Shown piece by piece: positions 26,966-35,581 of a stretch of DNA of 64,000 nt. The position numbers and the translations under genes were made by a program. The notes under the pieces were generated by a model. That model saw only the letters and a program-made list of their open reading frames with translations, had not been told where the DNA came from and did no database searches. The stretch covers positions 2,339,813-2,403,812 of the forward strand of contig NZ_KB235904.1 of the NCBI RefSeq assembly GCF_000332155.1, written 5' to 3'. How positions within the stretch are numbered: position 1 is the first letter of the stretch; the number at the start of each line of letters is the position of its first letter. This stretch comes from Kamptonema formosum PCC 6407. GTDB taxonomy: Bacteria; Cyanobacteriota; Cyanobacteriia; Cyanobacteriales; Microcoleaceae.

Positions 26966-27006
26966 AGGCGATCGCTTTCAGATAAAGGGAAAGCGATCGC
27001 CTTTTA
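26966..27006. terminator. Strong stem-loop built from two HIP1 sites
   Basis: Arms AGGCGATCGCTTTC (26966-26979) and GAAAGCGATCGCCT (26989-27002) pair perfectly over 14 bp around a 9-nt loop, followed by TTTAG. It could act as an intrinsic terminator on the plus strand. Each arm contains the HIP1 octamer. Confidence 0.55.
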
Positions 27007-27073
27007 GTATTTAAAACCCTGTCCCTAGCTATATAGCACCCCATCGTCACAACCTCAACCGATAAGGGTATTA

Positions 27074-27192
27074 GAAACAGGACTTACGCAGCCAACCAAA
27101 GAAACCGGGTTTTTTGACGAAAATACTTCGTTTTTACCCACAGATGCTCTCAAAAACCCGGTTTCTGTGACGACCTGCGTAAGTCCTAAGAA
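27074..27192. repeat. Palindromic interspersed repeat, AGAAACCGGGTTTTT family, full copy
   Basis: Outer ends AGGACTTACGCAG and CTGCGTAAGTCCT are inverted; inner arms AAAGAAACCGGGTTTTT and AAAAACCCGGTTTCT are also inverted. The loop includes GAAAATACTTCG. It is the most complete copy in the window and looks like a small non-autonomous element. Confidence 0.9.
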
Positions 27193-27343
27193 ATTTGCGA
27201 TCGAAGTACCAAGATTTCTATACAACCCAAGTTTTAATGACAATTTTGTGATAAAGAGTTATAAATGTGGGGTACTACCCTTCAGGGGTATTAACAAGGT
27301 ACGAGGGGTTAGAACCCTTATGTTATAAACCGGAGAAAAGGTT

Positions 27344-27862
27344 ATGCCTGAATTATTGCAATGTATGGAATGCGGTGCTCAATTAAGTTCCGACGCTGAA
27401 GAATGTCCCCATTGCCATACAGAATATCCTCGTGGGGTGGTATGTCTAGGTTGTTTTGAAACTCTCAAACAATCGGAAGCAGTTAAACATGAGACTCACA
27501 ACACGCATTCTACTAAATATTTTCATGCCGCTTGCTATCATCAAGTCATGAAACCCCTGATCTTAGATTCAAGCTTTTCTAGAGGAAATTTTACTCCTTC
27601 TAGTATAGGAAAAACTTACGATCGAAAGACTCTAAATGCGCTAATAAAAGCTGACGCTAAAAGAGTTAAGAAACAAAATAGTAGAAATCGCTATGAACAT
27701 CTAAAAAAGATAGTCAGTAAAGTTTTTACCATCTTATTACTGTTAATAATAGAATTTATTTTTTGGGCAATAATCTTGAATTTAATGTTTGGAGAAATTG
27801 GATTAGTAATTGCATTTATAGTTACCATCCTTCTTACTCTAGTAATTGTTAAAGAGATGTAA
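27344..27862 (+). CDS. Zinc-ribbon membrane protein of unknown function
   Basis: 172 residues. The N-terminus carries a double zinc ribbon: CMECGAQL, CPHCHTEYPRG, CLGCFETL and a later HAACYH. A basic middle (NALIKADAKRVKKQNSRNRYEH) precedes two adjacent transmembrane helices near the C-terminus (about 127-170, VFTILLLLIIEFIFWAIIL and IGLVIAFIVTILLTLVIV). No family name is recognised. The topology implies a cytosolic metal-binding head on a hairpin anchor. The start is an ATG preceded by GGAGAAAAGG. Confidence 0.75.
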   Translation: MPELLQCMECGAQLSSDAEECPHCHTEYPRGVVCLGCFETLKQSEAVKHETHNTHSTKYFHAACYHQVMKPLILDSSFSRGNFTPSSIGKTYDRKTLNALIKADAKRVKKQNSRNRYEHLKKIVSKVFTILLLLIIEFIFWAIILNLMFGEIGLVIAFIVTILLTLVIVKEM

Positions 27863-27914
27863 AATTGACTTTTAACTAATAGCTAATAGCTAATTGAGGT
27901 CAGTTAATAATCAT

Positions 27915-28004
27915 AGAACTTACACAGCGATCGCGTAACAATGCCAACAGGCGTGGTGACTTTACCGCACCTGTTGGCGGCGTTACGGATAGTTTTGCAT
28001 AAGT
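27915..28004. repeat. Palindromic GTAACG/CGTTACGGA repeat
   Basis: GCGTAACAATGCCAACAGG pairs imperfectly with CCTGTTGGCGGCGTTACGG, and GTTTTGCATAAGTCC follows. Related to 19133-19200 and 52461-52544. It lies just beyond the 3' end of the Wzz-like gene. Confidence 0.8.
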
Positions 28005-28010
28005 CCGAAA

Positions 28011-29021
28011 TCAGTATTTAAAGTGATATGAAATACTGCCTTCTTTTTTAACTTCACAAGTAGCATTGAAAGCTTCAGCTTGTTGATTCAAATATTGCTG
28101 AGCTTCCTCAGCGGATAGCTTTGTTTCCATCGCAAAACGAACAAGAGTTATTTCTCCGCTACCTTCTTGGATCAGCCGATATAAAGTTGCTTGCAAGCGA
28201 TCTTGCTCTTGTTTTCTGTAAACCGCTTTCTGTCTCCCAGTAGCAAATAACGGAATTAAACCTAAACTGACTGCTAAACCAACAAATAAACCACTTCCCA
28301 AAATAATAAGAACAATAGGATTAGAACCTGGATAAGCGATAATTTGGGGAGCTTGAGAGAATGCTAAACTACTGCTTATTTCTTTCTCTGCTGCTTTTGC
28401 ATCTGCTAAAGCACTCTGGGTTTTATCATAAATTCCTTCCTGAAGTTTGACTTGTTCTTCGAGACGCGATCGCTCTCGTTCATCATCTTGATAAAATTGG
28501 TCGAGGTTTTGTTCGGCTTGTTTGAGTTCTTTCGTTACTTCTTCTAAACGCTGATTAATCGATTGATTAATTAGTTGCCATTTATCTAAATTAATCAGGC
28601 GGCTTTTTTCAACTATCGCCTTCATCAGTACATCTGCTGTTGTAAGTGTTTGTTGGCGATCTCCGGCTCGATATTCAACTGCAATCTCTAAGGGTTTTTC
28701 CGGTTCAGAAACTTTGACGCTAGCATTTTTGCGGACTTGCTGCGGATCAATTTTGGCTGCATCTGCTACTGCTTTGACTACATTATCCGCTAGCAAATCA
28801 TCGGTAGTTAGTTTCTCACCTTGCTTGAGAATTGCACCGCCAATAGTAGAAAATTTTACAGGTGGAGTGTTAACAATTAGAGTGCCTTTAGCAGTATATC
28901 CAGGCGGCGGCGCTAGGCTGTAAGCAGTTATGCTAGAAGCCGTCATAATTGTCGCAAACGTTATTAAGGCAATACTTTTGTATTGATTTAAAGTTGTTAA
29001 ATAAATTGATTTAGTTGTCAT
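28011..29021 (-). CDS. Wzz-like polysaccharide chain-length-determinant-type membrane protein
   Basis: 336 residues with the polysaccharide-copolymerase topology. TM1 is near residues 17-36 (SIALITFATIMTASSITAY). A periplasmic domain with PGYTAKGTLIVN follows, as in Wzz. A long charged coiled coil spans about 150-215. TM2 is near 240-262 (PIVLIILGSGLFVGLAVSL). There is no Walker kinase domain. After TM2 comes a cytoplasmic tail (LQATLYRLIQEGSGEITLVR, then FAMETKLSAEEAQQYL) that looks like a small winged helix. Related proteins help set exopolysaccharide length. The next gene upstream starts 3 nt away, giving a probable two-gene unit with 29025-29258. Confidence 0.75.
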   Translation of the reverse strand: MTTKSIYLTTLNQYKSIALITFATIMTASSITAYSLAPPPGYTAKGTLIVNTPPVKFSTIGGAILKQGEKLTTDDLLADNVVKAVADAAKIDPQQVRKNASVKVSEPEKPLEIAVEYRAGDRQQTLTTADVLMKAIVEKSRLINLDKWQLINQSINQRLEEVTKELKQAEQNLDQFYQDDERERSRLEEQVKLQEGIYDKTQSALADAKAAEKEISSSLAFSQAPQIIAYPGSNPIVLIILGSGLFVGLAVSLGLIPLFATGRQKAVYRKQEQDRLQATLYRLIQEGSGEITLVRFAMETKLSAEEAQQYLNQQAEAFNATCEVKKEGSISYHFKY

Positions 29022-29024
29022 AGT

Positions 29025-29258
29025 TCAAATATTGTCGTAAATAGCATCTTCCTCACTATATCCAGCTAAGAGTTGTTCGGCTGCAAGGCGATGCCAAGCA
29101 GCGTTTTCCTCTATTTCATTTTCTTCTATATCTATCGATTCATTTACTAAAACTATAATCCTCACTTCTTTGTTATTTGGCAAGTGTTTTAAAATATTAT
29201 CGGGGAATTCGATTTTCCCTTCTGCTGTAACTTTTGCTCGAAATTCGTAGGCTTTCAT
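29025..29258 (-). CDS. Small antitoxin-like protein
   Basis: 77 residues: MKAYEFRAKVTAEGKIEFP, then LPNNKEVRIIVLVNE, and an acidic tail ending in AEQLLAGYSEEDAIYDNI. The strand-rich N-terminal half followed by an acidic helix is the common design of small cyanobacterial AbrB/PemI-like antitoxins. Members are usually followed by a PIN- or PemK-type toxin gene. No such gene follows here; instead the Wzz-like gene starts 3 nt further on. It may be an orphan antitoxin; the DNA- and toxin-binding roles are inferred. Confidence 0.6.
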   Translation of the reverse strand: MKAYEFRAKVTAEGKIEFPDNILKHLPNNKEVRIIVLVNESIDIEENEIEENAAWHRLAAEQLLAGYSEEDAIYDNI

Positions 29259-29262
29259 AGAA

Positions 29263-29346
29263 TATAGCTAGGGGCTAGGGAAGAAGGGAATAGAATCTAT
29301 GGTGGCAGGAAATCATAACGTCCTAACCGCCTTAGCGGTTGCTATA
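29263..29346. repeat. MITE-like repeat with GCGGTTGCTATA end (copy 2, short)
   Basis: Begins TATAGCTAGGGGCTAGGG and ends CCGCCTTAGCGGTTGCTATA. It is a shortened relative of 20081-20221, and its end abuts TAATGGC heptamers. Confidence 0.75.
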
Positions 29347-29438
29347 ATTTGGAATAGAGTAAAAATTAGATATTTTTTACTAATAACTAATGGCTAATTA
29401 CCCACTGCAATTAGCCATTAGCCATTAACAATTAAACT

Positions 29439-30350
29439 TTATAAACCTATCGGCAAAATTAGTCCTTCACGAGCCATAACAGCCTTCGGGAAAACGTGCT
29501 GGACTTCCTCACCTATTTTGTCCAAAACATCATCGCTGTGAGCAGGATCGTGATGAAAAATCACCACTCGTTTTACCCCCGCCGCCTGAGCCATTTTTAC
29601 TGCTTCCTGCCAAGTTGAGTGACCCCAACCCACCTTGGGAGATTTAGGATTATGATACTCTTCATCGGTGTACATCGCATCATAAATTAGCACATCAGCA
29701 TCAAGGGCTAACTCATACACATTTTCATCTAAACGGTCTGGGAAATGTTCAGTATCCGAACAATAAACAACTGATTTCCCCCGCCAGGTAATCCTATATC
29801 CCATTGCAGTATTTGGGTGGTTGAGGCTACCCGTTCTAATTTCAATATCGTCGAGCATCATTGTCTCGTGACGCTTAAGTTCGTAGAATCTTAAATCAGC
29901 CTGTATTCCCTGTAAAGGCACTGGCGAATTTGGGTGCAAAACTCGTTCAATAAAATGCCTTTTCATCGACTCGCTATCAGGGGGAATCGATCCGTAAATG
30001 TGAAAGCAATTGCCGGGAATAAAAGCTGGAGCAAATAGAGGAAATCCTTGGATATGATCCCAGTGATAGTGAGTAAAAAACATATAAGCTTCTACTGGCA
30101 TTTCTTGCTGCAACTGTTCTCCCAGCATTCGCAAGCCAGTACCACCGTCAAATATGAGGCGTTTTCCTCCTACTCGCATTTCTAGACAAGAGGTATTGCC
30201 ACCGTAACGGACGGTATCTTTTCCAGGGGTGGGAATACTACCTCGGACACCCCAGAACTGGACAACAAAATCGTCTATCCTTTCAATTGGTTCGGACGGG
30301 TGAGGGCAATCCAGGGGATTTGCCGCGACTGAGGAAGGGCTGATTTCCAT
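29439..30350 (-). CDS. Metallo-beta-lactamase-fold hydrolase
   Basis: 303 residues. The core starts with FVVQFWGVRGSIPTPGKDTV and YGGNTSCLEMRVGG, typical of the PhnP/RNase Z-like branch with an SCLE-type beginning. The metal motif is FTHYHWDHIQGFPLF (HxHxDH). Further ligands are in SLNHPNTAMGYR, VYCSDTEH and FHHDPAHSDD. Related proteins in bacteria include cyclic-nucleotide phosphodiesterases and phosphonate enzymes, so the substrate is open. Its start codon is one nucleotide from the end of aroC, so the two genes are probably co-transcribed. Confidence 0.9.
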   Translation of the reverse strand: MEISPSSVAANPLDCPHPSEPIERIDDFVVQFWGVRGSIPTPGKDTVRYGGNTSCLEMRVGGKRLIFDGGTGLRMLGEQLQQEMPVEAYMFFTHYHWDHIQGFPLFAPAFIPGNCFHIYGSIPPDSESMKRHFIERVLHPNSPVPLQGIQADLRFYELKRHETMMLDDIEIRTGSLNHPNTAMGYRITWRGKSVVYCSDTEHFPDRLDENVYELALDADVLIYDAMYTDEEYHNPKSPKVGWGHSTWQEAVKMAQAAGVKRVVIFHHDPAHSDDVLDKIGEEVQHVFPKAVMAREGLILPIGL

Positions 30351-30351
30351 T

Positions 30352-31452
30352 TTAAACTTCAGGCTTCAAGGTTCCACATTGTCCATGATGGCGCAGGAGA
30401 TGGTCGCACAACACTAAAGCAACCATTGCTTCTACCATAGGCACGGCTCTTGGCAAAACGCAAGGGTCGTGTCTTCCTTTTGCCGCCAGCAAGGTTTCTT
30501 CACCGCTGCTGGTGACTGTACGCTGTTCTTGACGAATTGTAGCAGTTGGTTTAAATGCTACTCGCAATATAATATTTTCACCGTTGCTAATCCCACCCTG
30601 AATTCCGCCGGAGCGATTAGTTGCTGTGCGGATGGCACCCTGTTTATCAGTATAGTATTCATCGTTATGCTCGCTGCCTGTCAGGAGTGTTCCTGCAAAA
30701 CCGGAGCCGATTTCAAAGCCTTTGCTGGCTGGCAAAGACATGACTGCTTTGGCTAGGTCTGCTTCTAGTTTATCGAATACGGGCATCCCTAGACCTTTGG
30801 GGACGTTCCTAGCGGCACATTCGACAACGCCGCCGATTGAATCCCCATTATGGCGTACTTTTTCTATTAGTTCTATCATCCGTTCGGCACATTCTGTATC
30901 GGGAGTGCGGACGATATTGCTTTCTACTTGTTCTAGGGTGACGGTATTGGGGTCAACTAAGCTTTCTATGTCTTTAATGCGTTTGACGTAGCCGATGATT
31001 TCTACGCCTGCAAATTGTTTGAGGATTTTTTTGGCGATCGCACCTGCTGCTACTCGCCCGATGGTTTCTCTCGCTGAAGACCGTCCGCCGCCCTGCCAAT
31101 TTCTGATACCATATTTAGCGTCATAGGTCGCATCCGCATGGGATGGGCGGTATTTTGTCGCCATTTCATCATAATCTTGGGAGCGGGTGTCTTGGTTCCG
31201 CACTAAGATGGCGATCGGCGTTCCTAAAGTTTTGCCTTCAAATACCCCAGATAAAATCTCGCAGGTATCGGCTTCTTTCCGGGGCGTGGTAATTTTACTC
31301 TGACCGGGGCGACGGCGATCGAGTTCAAATTGAATCTCAGCGGCGCTAATTTCCAGTCGGGGCGGGCAACCGTCAATTACGACCCCCACACCGCCGCCGT
31401 GAGATTCGCCAAAAGTTGTAATCCGAAATAGATGTCCGAAAGTGTTGCCCAT
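30352..31452 (-). CDS. aroC: Chorismate synthase
   Basis: Converts 5-enolpyruvylshikimate-3-phosphate to chorismate with reduced FMN, the last step of the shikimate pathway. The 366 residues match the family. The signatures are [16 protein letters not shown] near residue 15, the [18 protein letters not shown] block and the [17 protein letters not shown] block. Pterin/FMN-contacting residues around [16 protein letters not shown] are present. The ATG at 31450-31452 is the start. The MBL-fold gene follows immediately. Cytoplasmic. Confidence 0.98.
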   Translation of the reverse strand: MGNTFGHLFRITTFGESHGGGVGVVIDGCPPRLEISAAEIQFELDRRRPGQSKITTPRKEADTCEILSGVFEGKTLGTPIAILVRNQDTRSQDYDEMATKYRPSHADATYDAKYGIRNWQGGGRSSARETIGRVAAGAIAKKILKQFAGVEIIGYVKRIKDIESLVDPNTVTLEQVESNIVRTPDTECAERMIELIEKVRHNGDSIGGVVECAARNVPKGLGMPVFDKLEADLAKAVMSLPASKGFEIGSGFAGTLLTGSEHNDEYYTDKQGAIRTATNRSGGIQGGISNGENIILRVAFKPTATIRQEQRTVTSSGEETLLAAKGRHDPCVLPRAVPMVEAMVALVLCDHLLRHHGQCGTLKPEV

Positions 31453-31661
31453 TATGCGATCGCTAAAACTCTAAAAATGTTTAATCTCAAAAAATTCAAT
31501 ATTCTTTCCTAGTTTTCGATTTTAACACTGGCGGCGATCGCTGAGCTTAGCCGAAGTGCAGCTAAAATCGCGCCCGGAGCCAAACCTCATGTCTGGACAA
31601 AATAGCCTAGACAGTAAATGGCTTTTAGTCCGGGTCGCTCTGGAGCCGATGCGATCGCGCT

Positions 31662-31793
31662 TTAATCTTCGTGTTCTTCAAAGGGATCTCTCAATTCTTT
31701 AGAAGGTGGGCCAAAAGAAGTGTAGATTGAGAAGCCAGCTATAGCTACAAGGCATAAGCCCAGAGAAATGCTAAGAACTGTTGCAGGTTCCAT
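31662..31793 (-). CDS. psbN: Photosystem II assembly protein PsbN
   Basis: A 43-residue thylakoid membrane protein (start ATG 31791-31793) needed for efficient photosystem II assembly and repair. The N-terminus [19 protein letters not shown] forms the single transmembrane helix. The C-terminus [19 protein letters not shown] is the conserved stromal/cytosolic tail. It lies divergent from psbH, 84 nt away, the standard cyanobacterial and plastid arrangement (psbN opposite psbH). Confidence 0.96.
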   Translation of the reverse strand: MEPATVLSISLGLCLVAIAGFSIYTSFGPPSKELRDPFEEHED

Positions 31794-31877
31794 AAGATAA
31801 AAAAAATTATGAGTGCTATCCCCCTATAATATTACAAAACATTAAATATTTCTGTAGAGATTCATCACAGGTGACTT

Positions 31878-32081
31878 ATGGCACAACGCACTTTGTTGGG
31901 AGATATACTCAAACCCCTAAATTCTGAGTATGGTAAGGTGGCTCCTGGTTGGGGCACAACCCTACTGATGTCAGTGTTTATGGGGCTGTTTTTCGTCTTT
32001 TTGCTAATTATTCTCCAAATCTACAACTCCTCACTGATCCTTGAGAATCTAAATGTCGATTGGTCAAGTCTAGGAAGTTAA
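31878..32081 (+). CDS. psbH: Photosystem II reaction center protein H
   Basis: 67 residues. PsbH is a single-helix photosystem II subunit needed for stable QA/QB function and CP47 assembly. The N-terminal segment [18 protein letters not shown], the PGWGTTLLM motif and the helix [19 protein letters not shown] are all characteristic. It starts with ATG after an AGGTGA ribosome binding site. Divergent from psbN; downstream lie tatA and pth. Confidence 0.98.
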   Translation: MAQRTLLGDILKPLNSEYGKVAPGWGTTLLMSVFMGLFFVFLLIILQIYNSSLILENLNVDWSSLGS

Positions 32082-32229
32082 GATGAGTGAGGATGGGGAA
32101 GATGAGGAGGATGGGGAAGATGGGGAAAATTTAGCTACCCGATCTCCCTCCTCTCTCTTATCTTTCCCATCTCCCCCCTCTGCTTTCCCCCAGTTTAAAG
32201 ACGTAGAACGACATCGCAGGAGATAGAAA

Positions 32230-32484
32230 GTGAATATTTTTGGCATTGGTCTACCGGAGATGGGCGTAATTTTGGTAGTAGCCCTGTTGATATTCGGCCC
32301 GAAGAAGTTGCCAGAAATCGGTCGTAGTATGGGAAAAGCCCTTCGCGGATTTCAGGACGCTTCGCGAGATTTTGAATCCGAGTTTAAGCGAGAAGCACAG
32401 CAGCTAGAGGAGGCGGTAGCTATTACGAAGCCTGAAGCTGAAAAAGCGATCGCAACCCCTAAAGATGACATTACTGGCAGTTAA
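32230..32484 (+). CDS. tatA: Sec-independent translocase protein TatA/E
   Basis: 84 residues. Component of the twin-arginine translocase in the thylakoid or plasma membrane. The N-terminal helix (GIGLPEMGVILVVALLIFGP) ends at the conserved FGPKKLPEIGRSMGKALRGFQ hinge and amphipathic helix. The tail is acidic and variable. The GTG at 32230 follows AGGAG, 7 nt upstream. The 12-nt gap to pth suggests co-transcription, and psbH precedes it after a ~150 nt low-complexity spacer. Confidence 0.96.
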   Translation: MNIFGIGLPEMGVILVVALLIFGPKKLPEIGRSMGKALRGFQDASRDFESEFKREAQQLEEAVAITKPEAEKAIATPKDDITGS

Positions 32485-32496
32485 GCACTCAAGATC

Positions 32497-33132
32497 ATGA
32501 ACGAGGCTACACCGCCGAAGGTTTTGGTAATTCCCCAGTTGATAGTTGGCCTGGGGAATCCAGAACCAAAATATAACCGCACCCGGCATAATATCGGTTT
32601 TGCCGCCGTTGATGCTTTGGCGAATTCTTGGCAAATATCGCTTTCGGAGAATCGCAAGTTTCAGGCGGAGTTTGGCGAGGGTATGGGGCCGCAAAGGGAG
32701 AAAATTCGGTTGCTGAAACCACTGACTTACATGAATTTGTCTGGTCAGGCAATTCGTGCGGCGATAGATTGGTACAAGCTACCGCCAGAGTCGGTGCTTG
32801 CGGTTTACGATGATATGGATTTGCCTGTGGGAAGGTTGCGGCTGCGGCTATCTGGTTCTGCGGGGGGTCATAATGGTATGAAGTCTGCGATCGCACATCT
32901 CGGTACTGACAAATTCCCACGCTTGCGAATTGGCATTGGTAAACCCCAATCCTCTAGCAATGATAAAGAAACTATTTCTCATGTTTTAGGCAAATTTTCT
33001 CTAGAGGAGAGCCAGTTAATGGATAAGGTGCTTAAACTGGTAGTAGAAGCAGTAGAACTGAGTCAAAAGCAGGGGGTAGAAAAAGCGATGAGTCTTTATA
33101 ATAGTCGCACGGTTGCAGAAACAATAGGGTGA
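32497..33132 (+). CDS. pth: Peptidyl-tRNA hydrolase
   Basis: 211 residues. Releases tRNA from prematurely dropped peptidyl-tRNA. Family motifs are LIVGLGNPEPKYNRTRHNIGF with the catalytic His, KPLTYMNLSGQA with the key Asn, VYDDMDLPVGRLRLR with the catalytic Asp and GGHNGMKSAIAHL. A 14-residue N-terminal extension precedes the core. The 3' end overlaps the next gene by 4 nt (GTGA), so the two are translationally coupled. Confidence 0.97.
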   Translation: MNEATPPKVLVIPQLIVGLGNPEPKYNRTRHNIGFAAVDALANSWQISLSENRKFQAEFGEGMGPQREKIRLLKPLTYMNLSGQAIRAAIDWYKLPPESVLAVYDDMDLPVGRLRLRLSGSAGGHNGMKSAIAHLGTDKFPRLRIGIGKPQSSSNDKETISHVLGKFSLEESQLMDKVLKLVVEAVELSQKQGVEKAMSLYNSRTVAETIG

Positions 33133-33392
33133 GTTCTAGATTACCTAAAACGACTGCTTATGTCCGCGTCACTCGCCAGTCTTGGCAACAAGGCACTATT
33201 GAAGGCGAGGTGAGCGCTGGTGCTTTTGAGTGGCAGTTTCAATGGCGATTTCGAGAGGAGAAGACTTTGGTAATTGAGCCTTCTCAAGGTCGCGCTTTAA
33301 TTCAGGAACCGTTAAATCGTTTTCTGGAAAAATGGGATTATCAATTGGAACCTGGGGGCGATTATTCGTTTACAATTCGCGCTCAGTTTTAG
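33129..33392 (+). CDS. DUF3146-like conserved cyanobacterial protein
   Basis: 87 residues beginning at the GTG that overlaps the pth stop. Strand-rich sequence: TTAYVRVTRQSWQQGTIEGE, AGAFEWQFQWRFREEK, then GRALIQEPLNRFLEKWDYQL and DYSFTIRAQF. I recognise it as the small cyanobacterial family called DUF3146, with no known function. It has no signal peptide. Its coupling with pth suggests a housekeeping context, but nothing more. Confidence 0.75.
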   Translation: MSSRLPKTTAYVRVTRQSWQQGTIEGEVSAGAFEWQFQWRFREEKTLVIEPSQGRALIQEPLNRFLEKWDYQLEPGGDYSFTIRAQF

Positions 33393-33523
33393 GTTGAGAA
33401 CTTTGTGAGAGTGCGGAAGTATTGAACTTACTAAAAATATCAACTATTTTAGTGATATTATATTTTAATACTGCTGTTCTGCAAGAATAGCTATACAAAA
33501 TAATACTTAGGACTTCTTAAGCC

Positions 33524-34633
33524 ATGCCTTTACAAGAAGAAATTGACAAAACAAGGCAAGAAATTCGGACAGATCGATACTCAATGTCTATTGGCGAGTG
33601 GATCAGTCTTTATGAAAACAAAGAGATTGACATTCATCCTGAGTTTCAAAGATTTTTTCGCTGGTCAGACCATCAAAAATCAACTTTTATAGAATCAATT
33701 CTTTTAGGCATACCGATTCCACCAATTTTTGTGAGTCAAAGAGATGATGGTATTTGGGATGTGATCGATGGTTTACAGAGACTTTCAACTATCTATGAAT
33801 TTGTAGGTCTTTTGAAACCCGAGCGTCAAGACCAAGATACATCTTTTTTCACTTTACAAGAAACCACCTACTTACCTTCCTTAAAAGGTAAAAAGTGGGA
33901 CGACCCAGACGATAAAGATAACTCTCTAACTCAGACACAACGTTTATTGATAAAGCGAGCAAAAATAGCTGTTAATATTGTTGAAAAAGAAAGTGATGAA
34001 ATGATTAAATATGAGCTATTTCAGCGGCTAAATACAGGAGGATCAATTGCAACACCACAAGAAGTCAGAAATTGCATTCTTTTAATGTTAAATAAAGATT
34101 TATATGATTTGATGCGTTCACTTGCAGATCGTGAGTCATTTAAAAGCTGTATTGCTTTGAGTGATAGACTTTATGAAGAACAGTACGATATGGAATTAGT
34201 ATTGCGTTTTATTCTTCTATTCGATCAAGATGATGCAAGTCTTCAAAAGTTGGGTGGTGATGTGAGCGAGTTCCTAACTGCTAGAATGCGTGAAATGGCA
34301 CTTAACACAAATTTGAATTACAGCCATATAAAGAAAGCATTCGATGTCACCTTCAATATTCTTAATCAAGCTATGGGAGATAATAGCTTCAAGCGATATA
34401 AATCGGAAGGTAACAGATTTCTTGGAGGCTTTCTATTGTCTGCTTATGAAGTAGTAGCACTGGGAATTGGATATAACTATCAAAATCCACTTCCAACAGA
34501 CAAAATATCTGAGCGTATAAAAAGTATTTGGTCAGCTCCGACTTATCAAAAATGGTCGGGAGCAGGGGTAAATGCTGCAAGACGTTTACCCCATCTTATT
34601 AAGCTTGGTAGAGAGGAATTTTCCCCTTTATGA
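33524..34633 (+). CDS. DUF262 (GmrSD/ParB-like) protein of a defence-type pair
   Basis: 369 residues. DUF262 is a ParB-related nucleotide-binding domain known from the Type IV restriction enzyme GmrSD and other anti-phage systems. Visible motifs are IHPEFQRFFRW at residues 37-47, IPIPPIFVS, and DGLQRLSTI with Asp82, Gln85 and Arg86 (the DGxQR motif). The segment FQRLNTGGSIATPQEVRNCIL at about 186-206 completes the family core. There is no C-terminal HNH (DUF1524) domain; the C-terminal half is helical and of unknown fold. The stop overlaps the ATG of the HEPN gene (ATGA), so the pair is coupled. Base composition is AT-richer than the flanking pth and rsmI, consistent with acquisition. Confidence 0.9.
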   Translation: MPLQEEIDKTRQEIRTDRYSMSIGEWISLYENKEIDIHPEFQRFFRWSDHQKSTFIESILLGIPIPPIFVSQRDDGIWDVIDGLQRLSTIYEFVGLLKPERQDQDTSFFTLQETTYLPSLKGKKWDDPDDKDNSLTQTQRLLIKRAKIAVNIVEKESDEMIKYELFQRLNTGGSIATPQEVRNCILLMLNKDLYDLMRSLADRESFKSCIALSDRLYEEQYDMELVLRFILLFDQDDASLQKLGGDVSEFLTARMREMALNTNLNYSHIKKAFDVTFNILNQAMGDNSFKRYKSEGNRFLGGFLLSAYEVVALGIGYNYQNPLPTDKISERIKSIWSAPTYQKWSGAGVNAARRLPHLIKLGREEFSPL

Positions 34634-35280
34634 GCATCCGAACTGCTGAACAATTAAGTGATAAGCTGTCTACCGATCTTGCTTGGCGAAAGAAAGAATT
34701 TTCAGAAATTAAATCTTTAGTAGAGACAAAAAGTTTTTCTGACCAAAGACATAAAGCATTACTTCGGAGTGGAGTATGTATTCTCTATGCTCATTGGGAA
34801 GGTTTTGTTAAGTTAGCAGGCAACTCTTATTTAGAATATGTTAAGTTCAAAAGGCTTACCTATAAAGAGCTTTCTAGTAATTTTTTAGCTTTGGTCATGA
34901 AAGAAAAACTTAAAGAGGCAAAAGAGACAAATAAGCCATCATTGTATATTCCTGTTTGTGACTTCTTTCTTTCCGAATTAGATAAAAGATGTCTCCTGCC
35001 TAAAGATGCAATATCTACTGCATCTAATTTATCTTCTGAAATTTTAAAAGAAATAACTGATATTCTCGGAATAGACTTTTCAGTATACTCTACTAAGTCC
35101 GTGTTAATCGATACTAAGCTTTTAAAGACAAGGAACGAAATTGCACACGGCGAGTATGCAGTGTTTGATAAGGATGAATATATAGAGTTACATATAGAAG
35201 TTATAGGAATGCTTGATATATTTCGTAACCAGATAGAAAATGCAGCTATTGAGAAAAAATTTATGCAGAACTCACCTTAG
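34630..35280 (+). CDS. HEPN-like nuclease (MAE_28990/MAE_18760-type)
   Basis: 216 residues. The HEPN active-site motif RNEIAHGEY contains Arg168 and His173 (Rx4H), typical of metal-independent RNases in toxin-antitoxin and abortive-infection systems. A second recognisable patch is GVCILYAHWEGFVKLAGNSY (residues 48-67). The rest is helical and charged. I associate it with the group NCBI names 'MAE_28990/MAE_18760 family HEPN-like nuclease' in Microcystis and relatives. It overlaps the DUF262 gene by 4 nt; the DUF262 partner may sense or restrain it. This is inference from domain roles. Confidence 0.85.
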   Translation: MSIRTAEQLSDKLSTDLAWRKKEFSEIKSLVETKSFSDQRHKALLRSGVCILYAHWEGFVKLAGNSYLEYVKFKRLTYKELSSNFLALVMKEKLKEAKETNKPSLYIPVCDFFLSELDKRCLLPKDAISTASNLSSEILKEITDILGIDFSVYSTKSVLIDTKLLKTRNEIAHGEYAVFDKDEYIELHIEVIGMLDIFRNQIENAAIEKKFMQNSP

Positions 35281-35413
35281 AGTTTTCATAGCCAAAACGC
35301 GATCGCACAGAACCGCTACCTAAATTGTGCGCGATCGCCGCCCTGCAACTGTAGTATACTTATTATTAAATAGATTTGTGTAAGTCCTGACATAGTTTGA
35401 ATAAAAATTTACT

Positions 35414-35581
35414 ATGAGCATTAATCTAACACTTGAGCAAGAAGGTTTTATTCAAACCAAGCTTCAAGCAGGGAAATACCAAACCGCTGAAGAAGTCCTT
35501 GAAACTACCTTGCGGTTACTAAATTTTGAACTTATCAAAACCGAGTGTTACTCACCATCAACAATTGTCAAAGCGAGTTGA
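35414..35581 (+). pseudogene. Truncated ParD-like antitoxin
   Basis: Frame of 55 codons: SINLTLEQEGFIQTKLQAGK, then YQTAEEVLETTLRLLNFEL, a clear ParD (CopG/ribbon-helix-helix type) N-terminus. Normal family members continue with a toxin-binding helix (WLxxLR-like). Here the frame continues into KTECYSPSTIVKAS, which is the antisense of the rsmI 3' end. The last 34 nt overlap rsmI tail to tail. No ParE toxin follows. The gene has lost its toxin-binding half and its partner, probably by a deletion at about 35525-35530. Confidence 0.75.
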
